A DNA stretch of 64,000 nt from Dimorphilus gyrociliatus (lineage: Eukaryota > Annelida > Polychaeta > Dinophilidae): NCBI GenBank assembly GCA_904063045.1, contig CAJFCJ010000007.1, positions 926,819 to 990,818 of the forward strand. The letters are read 5' to 3'. This document shows positions 25,629 through 38,000 of this stretch, one piece after another; the first letter of the stretch is position 1; each line of letters starts with the position of its first letter. The notes under the pieces were generated by a model that saw only the letters and a list, made by a program, of their open reading frames with translations, searched no databases and was not told where the DNA came from. A program made the position numbers and the translations under genes.

Positions 25629-28600
25629 CTGTATATACTTAATTAATTTTATTTATATATTTCTATTTACCTCTATAAATACCAAAAAACAGTATACAGG
25701 ATTATCTTTGATATATCCCACATAAATAGTATATAAGAGGGATAAAAATTAACTATCACCCTCAGTTTCTTACTCCCCCTCAACGCCATAAATATACGCT
25801 GTATGCAAATTGTATATAAATATAGGCTTACATTGTCTTCCTGAACTCTACTGCTAAAACGGTGTATAAAATTTCAATCCGTATTACTGGAATTACAGCC
25901 GCAAATAGACTTGCAGTTTTTTTTTTATTTTATTTTTTACTTCTTGCGCCTTTCGAAATTCACCTTTCATGTTGAAGGATTTTCGTATTTTAATCCTCTT
26001 GAAAGAAATGTAGTAAGTAAGACTTGTCTCGAGGATACAGAAAAATTGGGACAATTTTCAAACTTGTCCTTCCTGCCGTAAAACTCCCTTACAGCTCAAT
26101 CTACCTTCATTTCCGTTCCTATTTATAGGTAATGAAAAACGTCCAATGGTATATACGAAAAAAAAAGAGCGTCACCTACTCAATGCCGACGTCACTTCGA
26201 ACCGAAAAAAACGTACGTGCGACATATAATAATGAAAGAGTATATCTTCCACATCTTCCAATCAATATATACATAGGTACTCATGTAGACGAACGTATCA
26301 TTCATAAATTTATTCAAGTTCAACTTTGATAGCAATATTTTAAAGGTTATGGGCTTATTATTCGCTGCTTTTGTTCGACAATTGTTCGATATATCTAAGC
26401 AATAGCTTACCGTTCTCACCATTTACTATATTATAATCGGTCCGTCGGCGCTGTCTCATAAAAGCGCCTAAAATAGTTGCCGCTACGGTGCTTATACAAT
26501 CCGCAACCGACGCCATCTTCTACAGTAATTAGTCGCGATTTTCAACCAGGAGAGAATATTGCAGATGCGTGTACAAACGTCGACATCTATCGATTCGACA
26601 GAAACGCTCGCAGCGTCACCTCGTATCGTATAAACGAGGTTTACGGGCATGCATGAGAGATATTGGGTGGCTTTTGATCAGTAAAAAAACAGTATTACCT
26701 GTATAGCCTTTTATTCTACCTATTTTGTCAGATGTCTACAAATTATTGAATAGGATGCGCTACATTTGCTACAAGCATGCAATGTATTTAATATTAGGTT
26801 ATAAATATTTATAGTTACATATAATAAACTATTGTACTGTGATATAAAGTCTATAAACTGTAAATGAAGAAAATATGTATATTCTAGTTTGCACCAGTGT
26901 TACCAACTACGTTTGTCACGATATGCAGCTGGAAAAATTCTAAAATTAAGCACGTATCCCTTCAAGATGCAACTAATTCCATAGTCTTGGCCTATCTTGC
27001 ATACTCGAATGAGCGATACTGGTAAAGATAAGTGCATAGATGAATTATAATAATTTTATGAATATTGTATCTCTTTTAGCACCCAACTAAAGCAAACAGT
27101 TATTAGATCTATAGTAAAAAAAAGACTGGAAATTATATAGATCAATTTTTCTCCCTCTTCTCTTCTTTATTCCCTCGATTTCTTTTTCTAAAATTGTGCT
27201 TTTTAATAAGACAAAAAGTTCCGTCGATCATTAAATTGCTCTCTTAGTAGATTGACAGCTTTAAATTTTTTAACAAAAATATATTAGCCTCTTTTTATAT
27301 GCGTTAAAACATTGCAGATTGTCTCAATTAGAGAATTATCACGTGATGTGGGCAGTAATTTACATCAAAGTCTGATTTGACCTTTTTTATCAGATGAATT
27401 TCACGCAGACAACCTGTTAAATCACGATTGTAGGTGTCGCTATCTTAGAAGTTTAAGAAGCTCTGTAGATTTTCTGTATTGCCCATAAAAGGTCAAGCTG
27501 AACTCGAATGTCTATAAACCATGAATGTTGTCGATACTACAAACTAGAGAAGTTGACAATTTGTCACGTTTTTAAAAAAAACCTGACAAACACATTTGAA
27601 GTAAAGAAAAAAAAAAGACTACTCATGATTAACTTCAAACTGTGATTTTTTTTTCTAAAATATAAATACAGCTATAAGACAAAAAGGATGGTAGTAATTA
27701 GATTAAATTACGTAATATTACATAATTAGAGAGTATGAATAAAGTACATTTTTTTGTAAAATTGAAAGGCATCATAATAGAAATACCCATTTACTATTAT
27801 ATTTAATTAAACTATCATTTATAGAAAAATAGAGGAGTAGGAGGAGTAGGGATTAGAGGGAAGGGTTAGAAGACTGGCAGAGTTGTGTGAAAAGAGGACA
27901 GAAAATATCCAATTAATAAAATTAATAATATGCTTTTTTTATTAAAAAAATAAATATTAAATACTTTCTTTGCATACAAAGCTAAATTTTATACTTTGAA
28001 TATGAAAGTTTACAAAATAAATAACAATACTATAATGTTTCATTGTTAATTCCCATTTTCAAATCAATAGATTTTAATATTTTTAAAATCAGTCAGGTTA
28101 CTTTGTTTTTCTTAAATTATTAATCACAATTGTAATGAGAAGTCATGAAATTTCTAACAATTTCCTTACTTGTGCATTTTGTATCCATTTATTAGACTAG
28201 ATCCAGTCTTCGCTGCGTATTTATCTTATAGGCCTTATGTCGCCTTCTGCATGCTGATTTTATATTGATCACTGCTAAAACCTTATTATTTATCCAACCG
28301 TACTAACAATTGGATTAGTAAGAATAGATTAAATATCTAAAGCTAGTGGCCTTTCTTATTCGTACGTGATAATATACGTACTGTATTTATAAAAAATACG
28401 GTATTTTTTAGCATACTATAAGATCTACATGCAAATCTATTATTTGAATATAAACTAAATACCGAAAATGGTATAGACAGTATGTTGATAAATACTAATA
28501 CTTTATAATTCATGTTTAATCTTGACAAAAAATTTATTTTGAGTGTTGAAGCATGTTTCTTTCTTCTTATCCTGCCCTTTTATAACGGGATAATAAGCTA

Positions 28601-29927
28601 AAAGTGACGGTAGATATTCTTTCAAATAAAGAATTAGACTTAGGAAAGGGTCAGGGAGGGTGTTTTAACGTGAGCAGACTATCTAATCAAGAAACCAATG
28701 CAGAAGGAGAATAGAAAGAGAAAGTATAGAAAAAAAATCATCTATTTACAATCATTCTTTTCCCCTAAATTAAATATTGTAAAAGCGTTTTTTTTTCTTT
28801 TTTAAAAAACATTTCTTTTCTAAAAGTTAATAAAAGCAGTAGTTTCTGACTTCCGCCATCGATCATAAACACTCTCTTCAAATCTAACAAGATATAAAAG
28901 ATTAATAAAAAAGAAAAACCAATTTTATTGACATTTCACGATTATTTTTTTTTTCACTTTTTTTCTTTCTTTTTTAAAGGGAAATTTTTATTTCTAAGTA
29001 AATTCTATGTTCAGTTATATTAAGTACAATGGACAAAATACTTTATATGTATATAATTAATAATTAATTAAATGAAAGAAATAACCAATTACGATTATTG
29101 TAAATCATTGGTGTGACCTGAAACTCTCTCATAGATTTGAATTACTCATTTACACTATGGATCTTGTAAGCATACATTGTACAGCAAACAATTTTGCATT
29201 TGTTATCTTGACATGCACTTTTGTTATTTATTCCACGTGAAATACTATTCGGGGTTTGCAATTCCTTCTTTATTACTGGCGTATTTCAATACTTAATAAC
29301 TGATTGATTATTAATTATTATTAAGATGTATAGAAAGATAAATGTATATATAGGAATCATATTGTATTGTTAACATATATATTCTCATCTATAAAGGTAA
29401 ATACATAGGCGAAATGGATAAATACTTTAGTAAATACTATAAAAGATATATTATTATATACTTGAGCTGCTTAACTAGTTAGCTTTTAATAAAATTTCTA
29501 CATTAAACTAAGAGTGTATCGTTAAAAATATACACATTTGAACAGGTGTATATACAGGTATATTGGTATGTTTAATATAAGGATTAGACGCCTTACAAAA
29601 CGTTCAATAAGGATTTATTGATGAAATAATGATTATCAATAATACCAATATTTTACCTATATAAAATATAAAAAGAGAAATAACATTTAGCCTTTTTATC
29701 ATCATCATTAAAGATATTCCTTTTTTTCTCTTTTATCTCTTTCTCTTTCTCAAAAACTTAACTAATTAGCACTGGTTTCTCTTTTGTCAAGTAATCCATG
29801 TTTTCCTTTTAATAATAAACCTACAGCAAAAAAATGGAAAGAACGAAAATAAATTAGGCCTATAAACCGGAAGATTTGCTTTGAAAAATTTAAGAATAAG
29901 TTCCATCGATTTGAGAGGGAGAGACTT

Positions 29928-29980
<53 letters not shown>

Positions 29981-30477
29981 GTGAGTGAGTGAGTGAGTGA
30001 GTGACACATAGATAGGCAGAGAGCGAGCGAACACGAGAAAGAGCGAAGGAAAAGAGGTTTGGTAGATATGTAATTTGTTTTTCGCAAAGTGCCTTAACTG
30101 ATTAATACTTCAATTAACGACTGATTTAAAGCCTGGACAATACAGCTAAAGGTATTGATCATTCCAATCTACGATTGGCCGAATGAATTATCAACCACTT
30201 TAGAATAATAAAAAGAAATAAATGGGAAGGAAAAACATAACAAACCTGAGTAAAATTCCTCTTCTGAATCAATATCCTCGTCCAATTGACTTGCTTGGTA
30301 ACTCTCCATTCCATCGTGAAAACGAGTATTGATAGCCGAACCGTCTCTGTTCACTAATTGAACATTAAAATAGTCGGCGGCAAATTGTAACAAATCTCCT
30401 GGACGCTCTCGTAATACTTGAACCGTAAAGTTTTGCAGTAGATCTGTTAATCCTTCTGGAATCTCGAAAACGCTCAT
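23846..30477 (-). CDS. PRKAR2: cAMP-dependent protein kinase type II regulatory subunit, 391 aa (long isoform)
   Basis: Binds and inhibits the PKA catalytic subunit and releases it on cAMP binding; its N-terminus dimerises and docks to AKAPs. Exons (minus): 30477-30246, 25064-24376, 24304-24250, 24045-23846. Residues 1-45 form the D/D domain ([20 protein letters not shown]). The inhibitor site is RRKS at residues 85-88; a phosphorylatable Ser there is the type II pattern. Two cyclic-nucleotide-binding domains follow, each with the phosphate-binding cassette: [14 protein letters not shown] and [14 protein letters not shown]. The C-terminus ([13 protein letters not shown], then [11 protein letters not shown]) is type II, not type I. 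The start is the ATG at 30477 ([10 protein letters not shown]), which aligns with vertebrate RII; the open frame upstream has no ATG. The first intron is 5.2 kb and contains a second first exon. Confidence 0.94.
25065..26410. other. PRKAR2: PKA-RII intron before the common exon
   Basis: AT-rich intron with (AT)n tracts at about 25595-25630. I see no coding or RNA feature. The open frames at 26132-26329 and 26192-26422 are antisense or overlapping noise around the alternative first exon. Confidence 0.6.
26411..26516 (-). other. PRKAR2: PKA-RII alternative first exon without the D/D domain
   Basis: ATG at 26516 opens 35 codons ([20 protein letters not shown] then [16 protein letters not shown]) that end in phase 1 at a strong GTAAGC donor (26410-26405). 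The common second exon has a phase-1 acceptor, so splicing gives ...[15 protein letters not shown], a 349-aa isoform that keeps both cAMP domains and the inhibitor site but lacks the dimerization/docking helix bundle. The peptide is hydrophobic then strongly basic, so membrane association is possible. The CpG-rich sequence just upstream suits a promoter. The isoform is inferred; no transcript is available. Confidence 0.72.
26517..30245. other. PRKAR2: PKA-RII long intron / internal promoter region
   Basis: Lies between the D/D-domain exon and the alternative first exon. About 26517-26660 is CpG-richer and is the likely core promoter for the short isoform. The remainder is AT-rich, with a GA/GTGA microsatellite at 29923-30003. 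No other gene is supported. Confidence 0.55.
29923..30003. repeat. Compound (GA)n-(GTGA)n microsatellite
   Basis: An interrupted GA run of about 50 bp passes directly into seven GTGA units. On the minus strand it reads as a long Ser-Leu repeat inside an open frame (29762-30034), which is a repeat artefact, not a gene. Confidence 0.9.
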
Positions 30478-31154
30478 TATTTCTTCAAGATCTTTTTCGA
30501 AAATCCGCCGCTGTTCGTCGTCAGGTTCTATTCGCAATGTATTCTTGCGCAGTTATCGGAAAGATTACTTCAAAGATTATTCAACGTCTATTGATTTGAT
30601 ATAAAAAAATTCCTACACTTGCCTATATAAAATTCTCATAACTTTAAAGAAATTTATGACGCCTTATTTATGTATTTTTTAAGTAATTTTAAAAAATAAG
30701 TACGCCTTGTACTACTTTTAGTTGGATAGTAGCTTTGCAGGAAATTTGCGGTATTGTTATTGATATCGACCTCAAACCGCATTCTTACTCAAATATTTAA
30801 AGTTATTTCTTATCTTTTGCATTTTAATCGTTTTATTCGCAAATAAGAACTTTAAAGGCTTTCTCTTAAAATCCATTTTAAATATTTTAGAAGTTTATAC
30901 TAACAGGATTAAAGGCGGCAAATCCTCTTTAGTAGAAAGATTTGTAAAATATTTCTAACCTGTAGATGGCGTTTAAAAAGTTGTCATAACGACGATTGAA
31001 AATGGCGCTTTAACAACATAAATAATCTTTTTCAATTAATTTCTAAAGATTTCATTTTCTCTAAATTAGTTTACGAATTAGTTAATAAATGAAAATTGAT
31101 TAAATTGTCTCTTTTAAAACGGATTATTGATGGTAAAACGTTCTTAATCAAAGC
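30478..31154. promoter_or_regulatory. Shared head-to-head promoter region of PKA-RII and CFAP69
   Basis: 677 bp between two divergent start codons. The CFAP69-proximal part (30960-31020) carries TAGATGGCG at 30963-30971 and AATGGCGCT near 31001, related to the GCGCCATCTA motif seen elsewhere in the window. No TATA box or coding sequence is evident. Confidence 0.45.
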
Positions 31155-34100
31155 ATGGCAACTGAAACTATTCAATTAAATTCGTCAACAAATCCAACAA
31201 GTATGATGAAAACATTTGATGGGCAGACGAATAAAAATGTTCCAGTCGTTAATCATACATTTACGGATGAAGAGCTTGGACTACTTAAAGTATATGAGAA
31301 ATTAGAATTACGATTATTTTGATATATATAATATATTTTGCATTTATTTATTTCTATTATAGGGTACCAAGCTGGAGCCTTTAAATTTAAGTAAAGTTGT
31401 AAAGCTGTTAAAGGATCCACACTCTGTAAGTTGTTACATAATTCGCCTACAGAGATACTCTTTATCCTGCTTAATTATAATTCTCTTAACGCTTTAGGCA
31501 ATGTTATATGATCGTCATCTGCATATCCTTCGGAAAATATTAAGACATTATAAGAATGGCTTCCTAATGAAAGATTTAGTTCAAGTATTTAAGATATTGA
31601 ATTTGTGTGCAGATAGGGTTGATACACAGCCGTTCTACGTTGAACCAATGGTAGAACTAATTGCACTGTGCGATCGCCCCTTTCTAAACGAGCGAGCCTC
31701 AGATGAATTGACATTCGAACAGATTTCCATTGAAAGTATTTCTCAGTTAGGTAGGAAATTACTTCTTTCTACTACCTTTTGCTGCTAATTTAAACCGATA
31801 GTATCGATAATTCTTTTGAATCTTTTCAAAGCCTACCTAATGAGAGTTCCGAGTAAAGAAGTTCGAGAGCAAATATGCAAAACATTACAGAATTTTTACA
31901 CCCAGGAGGAAACAAGAAAGCAAGAAGTTCAAGGTTAATAAGATTTTAGTTAATAAATCATCTATTTTATATTAACATTCCTATCTACTATTATTCATAA
32001 AACAAATTAGGTCATAAAGCGAATCGATTAGAATTTAATAAGAAAGTAATAGAAGAAAGTGATGTTGCAGAAACTCTCATAAAGGTGAGACAATAATTAA
32101 TTTTGTCTAATTTATTTGATTATTAATATAATGTTTCAGTCTCTTACATTGCTTGAAAATGACTTAGAAACGAGAATTACTGTACTCAAAGTTTTACAGA
32201 AAGTTTCAAAGACATCTGGTATAGTAAAAATCGAATTAGAATAAGGGAATTATCTATTTTATTCATTCTTCTCAATAGCGAAAAACTGTAATAAAATGCT
32301 GAATGCCAACGCCGCCTATAATCTAACTTCACGTCTAATGGATTTTAACGATCACGAGGGGCAAATTTTATTTAGATCAACTGAAATTATATGGAATCTT
32401 TTGGAGAATGGGGACACATCAATTGTTGCCAACCAGTTAAATAATTTCGAATGCATCGGGTTAGTGATTATGTTAATTATACATATTACTAATTAATAAT
32501 TATACAAAACAAGTTTACTTATTAATAATTCAAATAATTTTCGAATAATTTACAGTCAACTACGAGATGGCTTTTTAACGCAACTCAATCACGGCTACTC
32601 TCATTACGATCGTCAATTAAGGAATGATTTATTAGTTGTTTGCTCACTAATTGCTGAGCATTGTCCAAATGCCCCATTCATAGAGACAGGTTTTTGTAAA
32701 CAGCTTACTTTATTGGGTACTTTTCAAGAAGGTTAGTTAAATCAGGCATTATTTTTATTAATTGATAAATCACTATACAATTTCCTTTGTTTACTATCCT
32801 TTAAAACGATTTAGTTAAAAGCTACAACGCTCTAGTTAAACATCTAAAATTAGGAACAAATCACGAAGACTTCGAATTAAAGAAGATCATCTTAAATTTG
32901 CTTGTTCTAATTAGCAGAGACAGTTCTGTCCTTCCCGTTTGTATATCTGTTAAGTCGTTGTTTTGTTCGCTCAATTTCTTCCATTTCCATTAGATATATA
33001 CGGATACTCGACTCTTGTTATCACTCTTTCACTATGTTCGTCCTAGTGAAAAGGAAACCTTACCAAGGGAATGGACACCAGCTCAATTAGAAGAAATTCA
33101 ATTACATGCGATGTCCTGTTTGGTGACACTATCACCTCTTTTGCTAGATGATTTTATGCTTTGCCAAGGTTCTACCAGATTGCTCTTACTCTTAGAGTGG
33201 TGCGTTGGCCCTGAAAATTATAATGGCGCTGGAAATAGTTTACACGGAGTAGGTGGGCGTGGTTCTAAGAAATCTCAAATGAGATATTGCCTTAGAATAA
33301 TGAGAGCGATGACAGCAACAAATAGTGACAAAATTCTCCAGGACTTTGTTGACCAAGGGGCTATAGGTCAAATCCTAGGCGTCCTGGATAAGTTTTGGCT
33401 ATACGGTTGGATAAAAGAGGAAATAGACGTTTGTATGCAAACAGACATGCTCAGTATTTTATCAGTGCTCTGTGAAGGAGAAGTTCACCGACAGGAAATA
33501 GTCGGACAGGAAGGAGTAAAGTCCCTAGTTCCATATTTAACAGTCGATTTAGGAACTTTACAATCTGGTTTAGGACATCATCAGCTGCTTGTCTCTGCTG
33601 TAGATTGTATTTGGGCAGCTGTTGTAGGATGTCAAATTACTGAAGATGCCTTCTTAGAACTTGAAGGAGCCTACCACCTCCTTGATTTACTGGAAAATGC
33701 TCCTTCGGGATTCAGGAATATGATATTAGGCTGCTTGTTAGATTTAGCTGACAATCCCAAGACGTCAGTCCACATAAATTCTTGGAGAGGAAATAGAGAC
33801 GATACGGCAGCTCATTTATTTTGTGAACTTTGGAGACAAGAAGAGGCTCAGATGGGAGTTTCCCGAGATGATAAAGCTGGCGTCTCTGATTTCCAAAAGC
33901 CATTGATGGGATCTCTACAGGCTGAAAGAGGGACAATACCAGCCCCCGCCATCTGCCCATCTCCTGCAATAGTAGATATATCTGAGAATATACGAGCTAA
34001 AATTTATGCCCTCTTCTGTAAAATGGGATTTGGAGAGTTAGCCGGACTTACAACCGAGGATCATATAACTTTAACGATTATAGAGCATTACTTAGACTTT

Positions 34101-34809
34101 AAATTAGGAGAGGTTTGGGGTGAAATTGTACAGGAGCTTAAGGCAGAAGATCTTAGACCAGTAACACCTGACAGGGAGGCCATTGAAGCAATCTGCAGAA
34201 TCTGCGATGACAGGGTTCAACATGTCAGAGCAGTACAAAATCAACTTGTTGAGGCTGAGAAGCAGCAAGATAGCATGGATGAACAAGAATACTTTAATGA
34301 AATAAGAGATAATCAACGTCAAAAGGAAAAAGCTCTCAAAGATTTCGAAGAATATATCACGAGAACTTCTAACTATTCGTATTTAAGAGAAGCCAAATGG
34401 AAGCAAGAATCATCGATTGATGCATCAAGAATCCAATTGAAGCCCAAAGCAGGGTGAGATTAAATAAATTAAATATTTAATTAAAATTTTAATTTATTTA
34501 CAATATTCTTTTTACAGTGAAACACAACATCCGACGAATATCAAAAATATAGGATGTACTGTAAGTAAAGGCTATTTATTTTTCTATAGTATAGCTTTAT
34601 TACATTTAAATAATTCATCAATTAAATATATAGAGAGTAAAATTAAACTTATATAAATAAATTAAATACAGACTTTTGGGGGTAAGAATGTACAAGTTCA
34701 CAGTACACCTCAAGATATAACTGGCGGTCCACTAGCACGATACGATCCCTTAGAGGGAACGCTCTACCCAAGAAGGACATCTTTCACTCCCATATCAGAA
34801 TTGGCATAA
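31155..34809 (+). CDS. CFAP69: Cilia- and flagella-associated protein 69, 12 exons, 941 aa
   Basis: Armadillo-type helical protein of motile cilia, needed in mammals for sperm flagellum assembly and olfactory cilia; known from the family, not from this sequence. Exons: 31155-31289, 31363-31425, 31498-31750, 31832-31933, 32011-32084, 32140-32218, 32279-32459, 32556-32731, 32815-32936, 32994-34453, 34518-34560, 34672-34809. The splice gives 941 aa, the length I recall for human CFAP69. Conserved blocks in order: VFKILNLC, EIIWNLLENG, HYDRQLRNDLL, QGSTRLLLLLEWC, GRGSKKSQMRYCLRIMRAM, QSGLGHHQLLVSAVDCIW, DNPKTSVHINSW, DISENIRAKIYALFCKMGF and the C-terminal GGPLARYD. Exon 10 holds half the protein. 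Exon 4 uses a TTCAAAG acceptor. It faces PKA-RII head-to-head and MAP3K4 tail-to-tail. Confidence 0.95.
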
Positions 34810-35064
34810 TAGGAGGGAGTTGTTTGTGTACATAAAAAAAGAGATAGCCTATTTAAAAATATTTCTATATCTTTCATGAAAATGTTTCTCTAATTACTTT
34901 AATAAATAGAGGAAAAGGATAATTTAATAAAAAAAAAACATTAGTTGAGCAAATGAAATCTTTATTTCGTCCCACCAATATAAATGATAAAAACTTATTA
35001 ACAATTAATATTTTTGTATATAAATAGAATATATATTATGTGCCATTTTAATAATTCAATGGTT

Positions 35065-38000
35065 TCACTCTTTAAATATTTCGGAATCAACTTTAATAAA
35101 AGTTTCATCCAATAACTCTTCTGCAGTTGCTCTCTTCTCTGGATCCATTTCGAAGCAGTGTTCTAAGAATTTTCTTAGATCATCGCAAGCATTTTCAGGC
35201 ACTTTAGGAGTTTGATTTGCCGTTGCAATATGATACATCATCTGAAACTCATTAATAATGTTTAATTCTGACCATGGCAACTTGCCAGTAAGCATTTCTG
35301 TAACTACACATCCAAGACTCCAGATGTCAGCAGCAAATCTGTAACGCAATTCCAAAGATGAATTTTTTACAACTTCTGGAGGCTGAAAGCGAATAGTTGT
35401 TCCTCTAGCCGAACTCCTATCGTCAGCCTTTGTCTTTTGTTCCCTTAATTTAACGGCAGATCCAAAGTCGCCAAGTTTAAGACCACATTTTGTGAGAAAG
35501 ATATTGTCACCTTTAATATCCCTGTGAATTATCTTATTTTCATGCAAAAAGGCAACGGCGTGCACTATTTTGTTAGTATAAAAGCGTGTAGTTGCTTCAT
35601 CTAATCCAACTTTTGCGGCTTCATGTAAGGTACCGCCTTGGCAGTATTCCATAAATATCAACATCTGATCATGATGGATTTCTACTCCAAAATATTTAAT
35701 GATACCTTCGTGATTTAAACCTTCAAAGTTTTTAAGTTCGTCCGCAACATCCATTACAAACTGATGATCATTAGGTTTAACAGTGATCTCTTTCATAGCC
35801 ATCATTTCTCCAGTTTTCAATTTAACTGCAGTATAAACTTTTCCAAATCGACCTTCGCCAATTTTAACTCCCCTTTGCCAATTGAAAGTCACCTCTCTAA
35901 GAGACACGCCATAGCGAGTTTTATTACAGACGTCGGTTACGCGACCAATTATCTTTTCCTTATAGAGCTGTTCCTCTCTCTCTTTTTCTACTCTATTTAT
36001 TGCTATAATCCTTCTCTCAAAAATATCATCAGTACTCCAAGTTGTTTCGACGCTGGATAAATGTGCAAAAGAGTTCGTTTCCGAAGAACCGCTAACTGGA
36101 GATATGAAAGAATCACTTGTGTCTGATAGTTTTCTAGAATCTGAATAAATAGAACGTGATGAAACTGAGTGTCTATCTTTACGTTTTCTCGTCTTGTGAT
36201 CAAATTCTCCACTGGATTTATCACCAATTATATGATTTATGCACTCTGTATACTTTTCTTTAAATAGATGATACTTTTCTTCGCTAATGTGATACGGAAT
36301 TTCAGAATATGACACAAATCGAAGATACTCAAAAAATTTTGCTGTCCATCTTGGTTTAACTCCTCTTCCTTTTTCAAAATTCTTGCAAGCTAAGGACATC
36401 CATTCCAGCGCAAAATCAATAACATCTACGCTTAAGTCAACTTTCTGTTTCCCTGACATCAGTCTATATAAATCAGTGTGAAAATCAAAGCCAAAGTTAT
36501 AAATTCTTTTCATTGTATCAACGACTTTTGGCTTTAGAGTAAAACATTTCGAAAATTTATCCGTAGCAGTTTGTATTTCCTGAATATACTCTTTAATATA
36601 AGTTCTAAATTCTAATCCAGCTTTTTTCATATCAACTAAGGATTCATTTACAGCCTTATGACATGCAACTTGATCTAGAATCATTTCAATGCAACTTGGT
36701 CCCAACTCAGATTCAATTTCACAGCGAACGTTTGTTAATTGACGGGCGTGTGTAACGATAAGTAAACCTTTTAAGAAAATTGAAATATATATAAATACAT
36801 ATATTAGTATATATATATATATATAACAAAAAGAGAATGTATTTAAACATTCTACCTTCAATATTTAAATGCGACCAACATATTTCAGTCTCGACATCAG
36901 CCTTGATCCTCATAGTTTTTCCAGTCCACTTTGGAGCTGTCTTTGATTCATCAAACTTTACCATTATCAGATAACCCTGATTCTCTTCACAATCTACTAT
37001 TCCTAGACTACTCGTTGCCCTAAGAAGTGTAACTATTGATTCTGTGTCACTTGTCATTGATTCTGGTACTAAAACGATAAACTCGTCAAAAATCGTCAAT
37101 TCAATTTTCATATGATTAGATTTTTTTAATTTACGAAGTAAAACATCAACACTACAAACGACGCGGTACTGAGCAGCTATTTCTAGGTCGTTTCGTAACA
37201 TTTTAGCTAATCCCATAACTCTTGCTGTCCTTTCTTTCGTCTCATCAAAAACCTCCTTAATTTCCCTACATATCCTAGAAGCATCTTCATAAAATCCACT
37301 AGGGGACTCTTTCTCTGATTCAGAGGGCTGCTCATCCAAAAATTGTAAATTGCCAGTTATTTTGTCCAAACGTGTTATAAAAAAATTTTGTATAATACTT
37401 AATAAATGGTTGACCATGTCACAATAACCGTTTCCAGCTTTAGCGTCTCCTTGACGTACGTACGGACAAACTGTTCTTGTAAAATTCCACTCTCCTTCCA
37501 ATCTTATGAGATATTTGGATAGATGAGGCTCATGTTCGATCTTCTGTACATAGAATCGCATATATTTTATATGCTCACTTAACATATTATCCATATCGGA
37601 ATCAAATTCCTCTATATTAACCTTCCTAACGATATCACAGACCATTTTTAAAAAGAATTTCTTGACAGTTACCGAAGCTTTTAATATCTCGCCACATTCA
37701 CACATTAGCTGATTAATGGACAACAGAGATGTTGTCGTCTTATCAAAACAATTTTGGCTGAATTGCTCCCTTGATTGTTCAAGACGACAACGAAGACACT
37801 CGTGAATAACATCAAGAATAACTCGAAGGCTAAATAGAAATAAATCTTTTAGAGAAGGTAGATTCATATCTCTCCAAAGTTTAGAATGTTCACCAAAAGT
37901 TATTAATTCTTGTCTTGCGTGTAACTTCTCAATATGTTTCTGAGCATTCATTTGTAGTATACAATCTTTTCTGTCATCCCTGTCAGTTTTGGTTGCCTTC

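Noticed and set aside
25803-25812. Another ATGCAAAT octamer (TATGCAAATT) as a small-RNA promoter
   Set aside because: It lacks the following ACGAA half of the block, and no RNA follows at the right distance.
29762-30034. 90-codon open frame with a long Ser-Leu repeat
   Set aside because: It is the translation of the GA/GTGA microsatellite inside an intron.
30478-30537. N-terminal extension of PKA-RII ([19 protein letters not shown]) before MSVFEIP
   Set aside because: The upstream frame begins at a TTG, not an ATG, and vertebrate RII proteins start at the position of ATG 30477.
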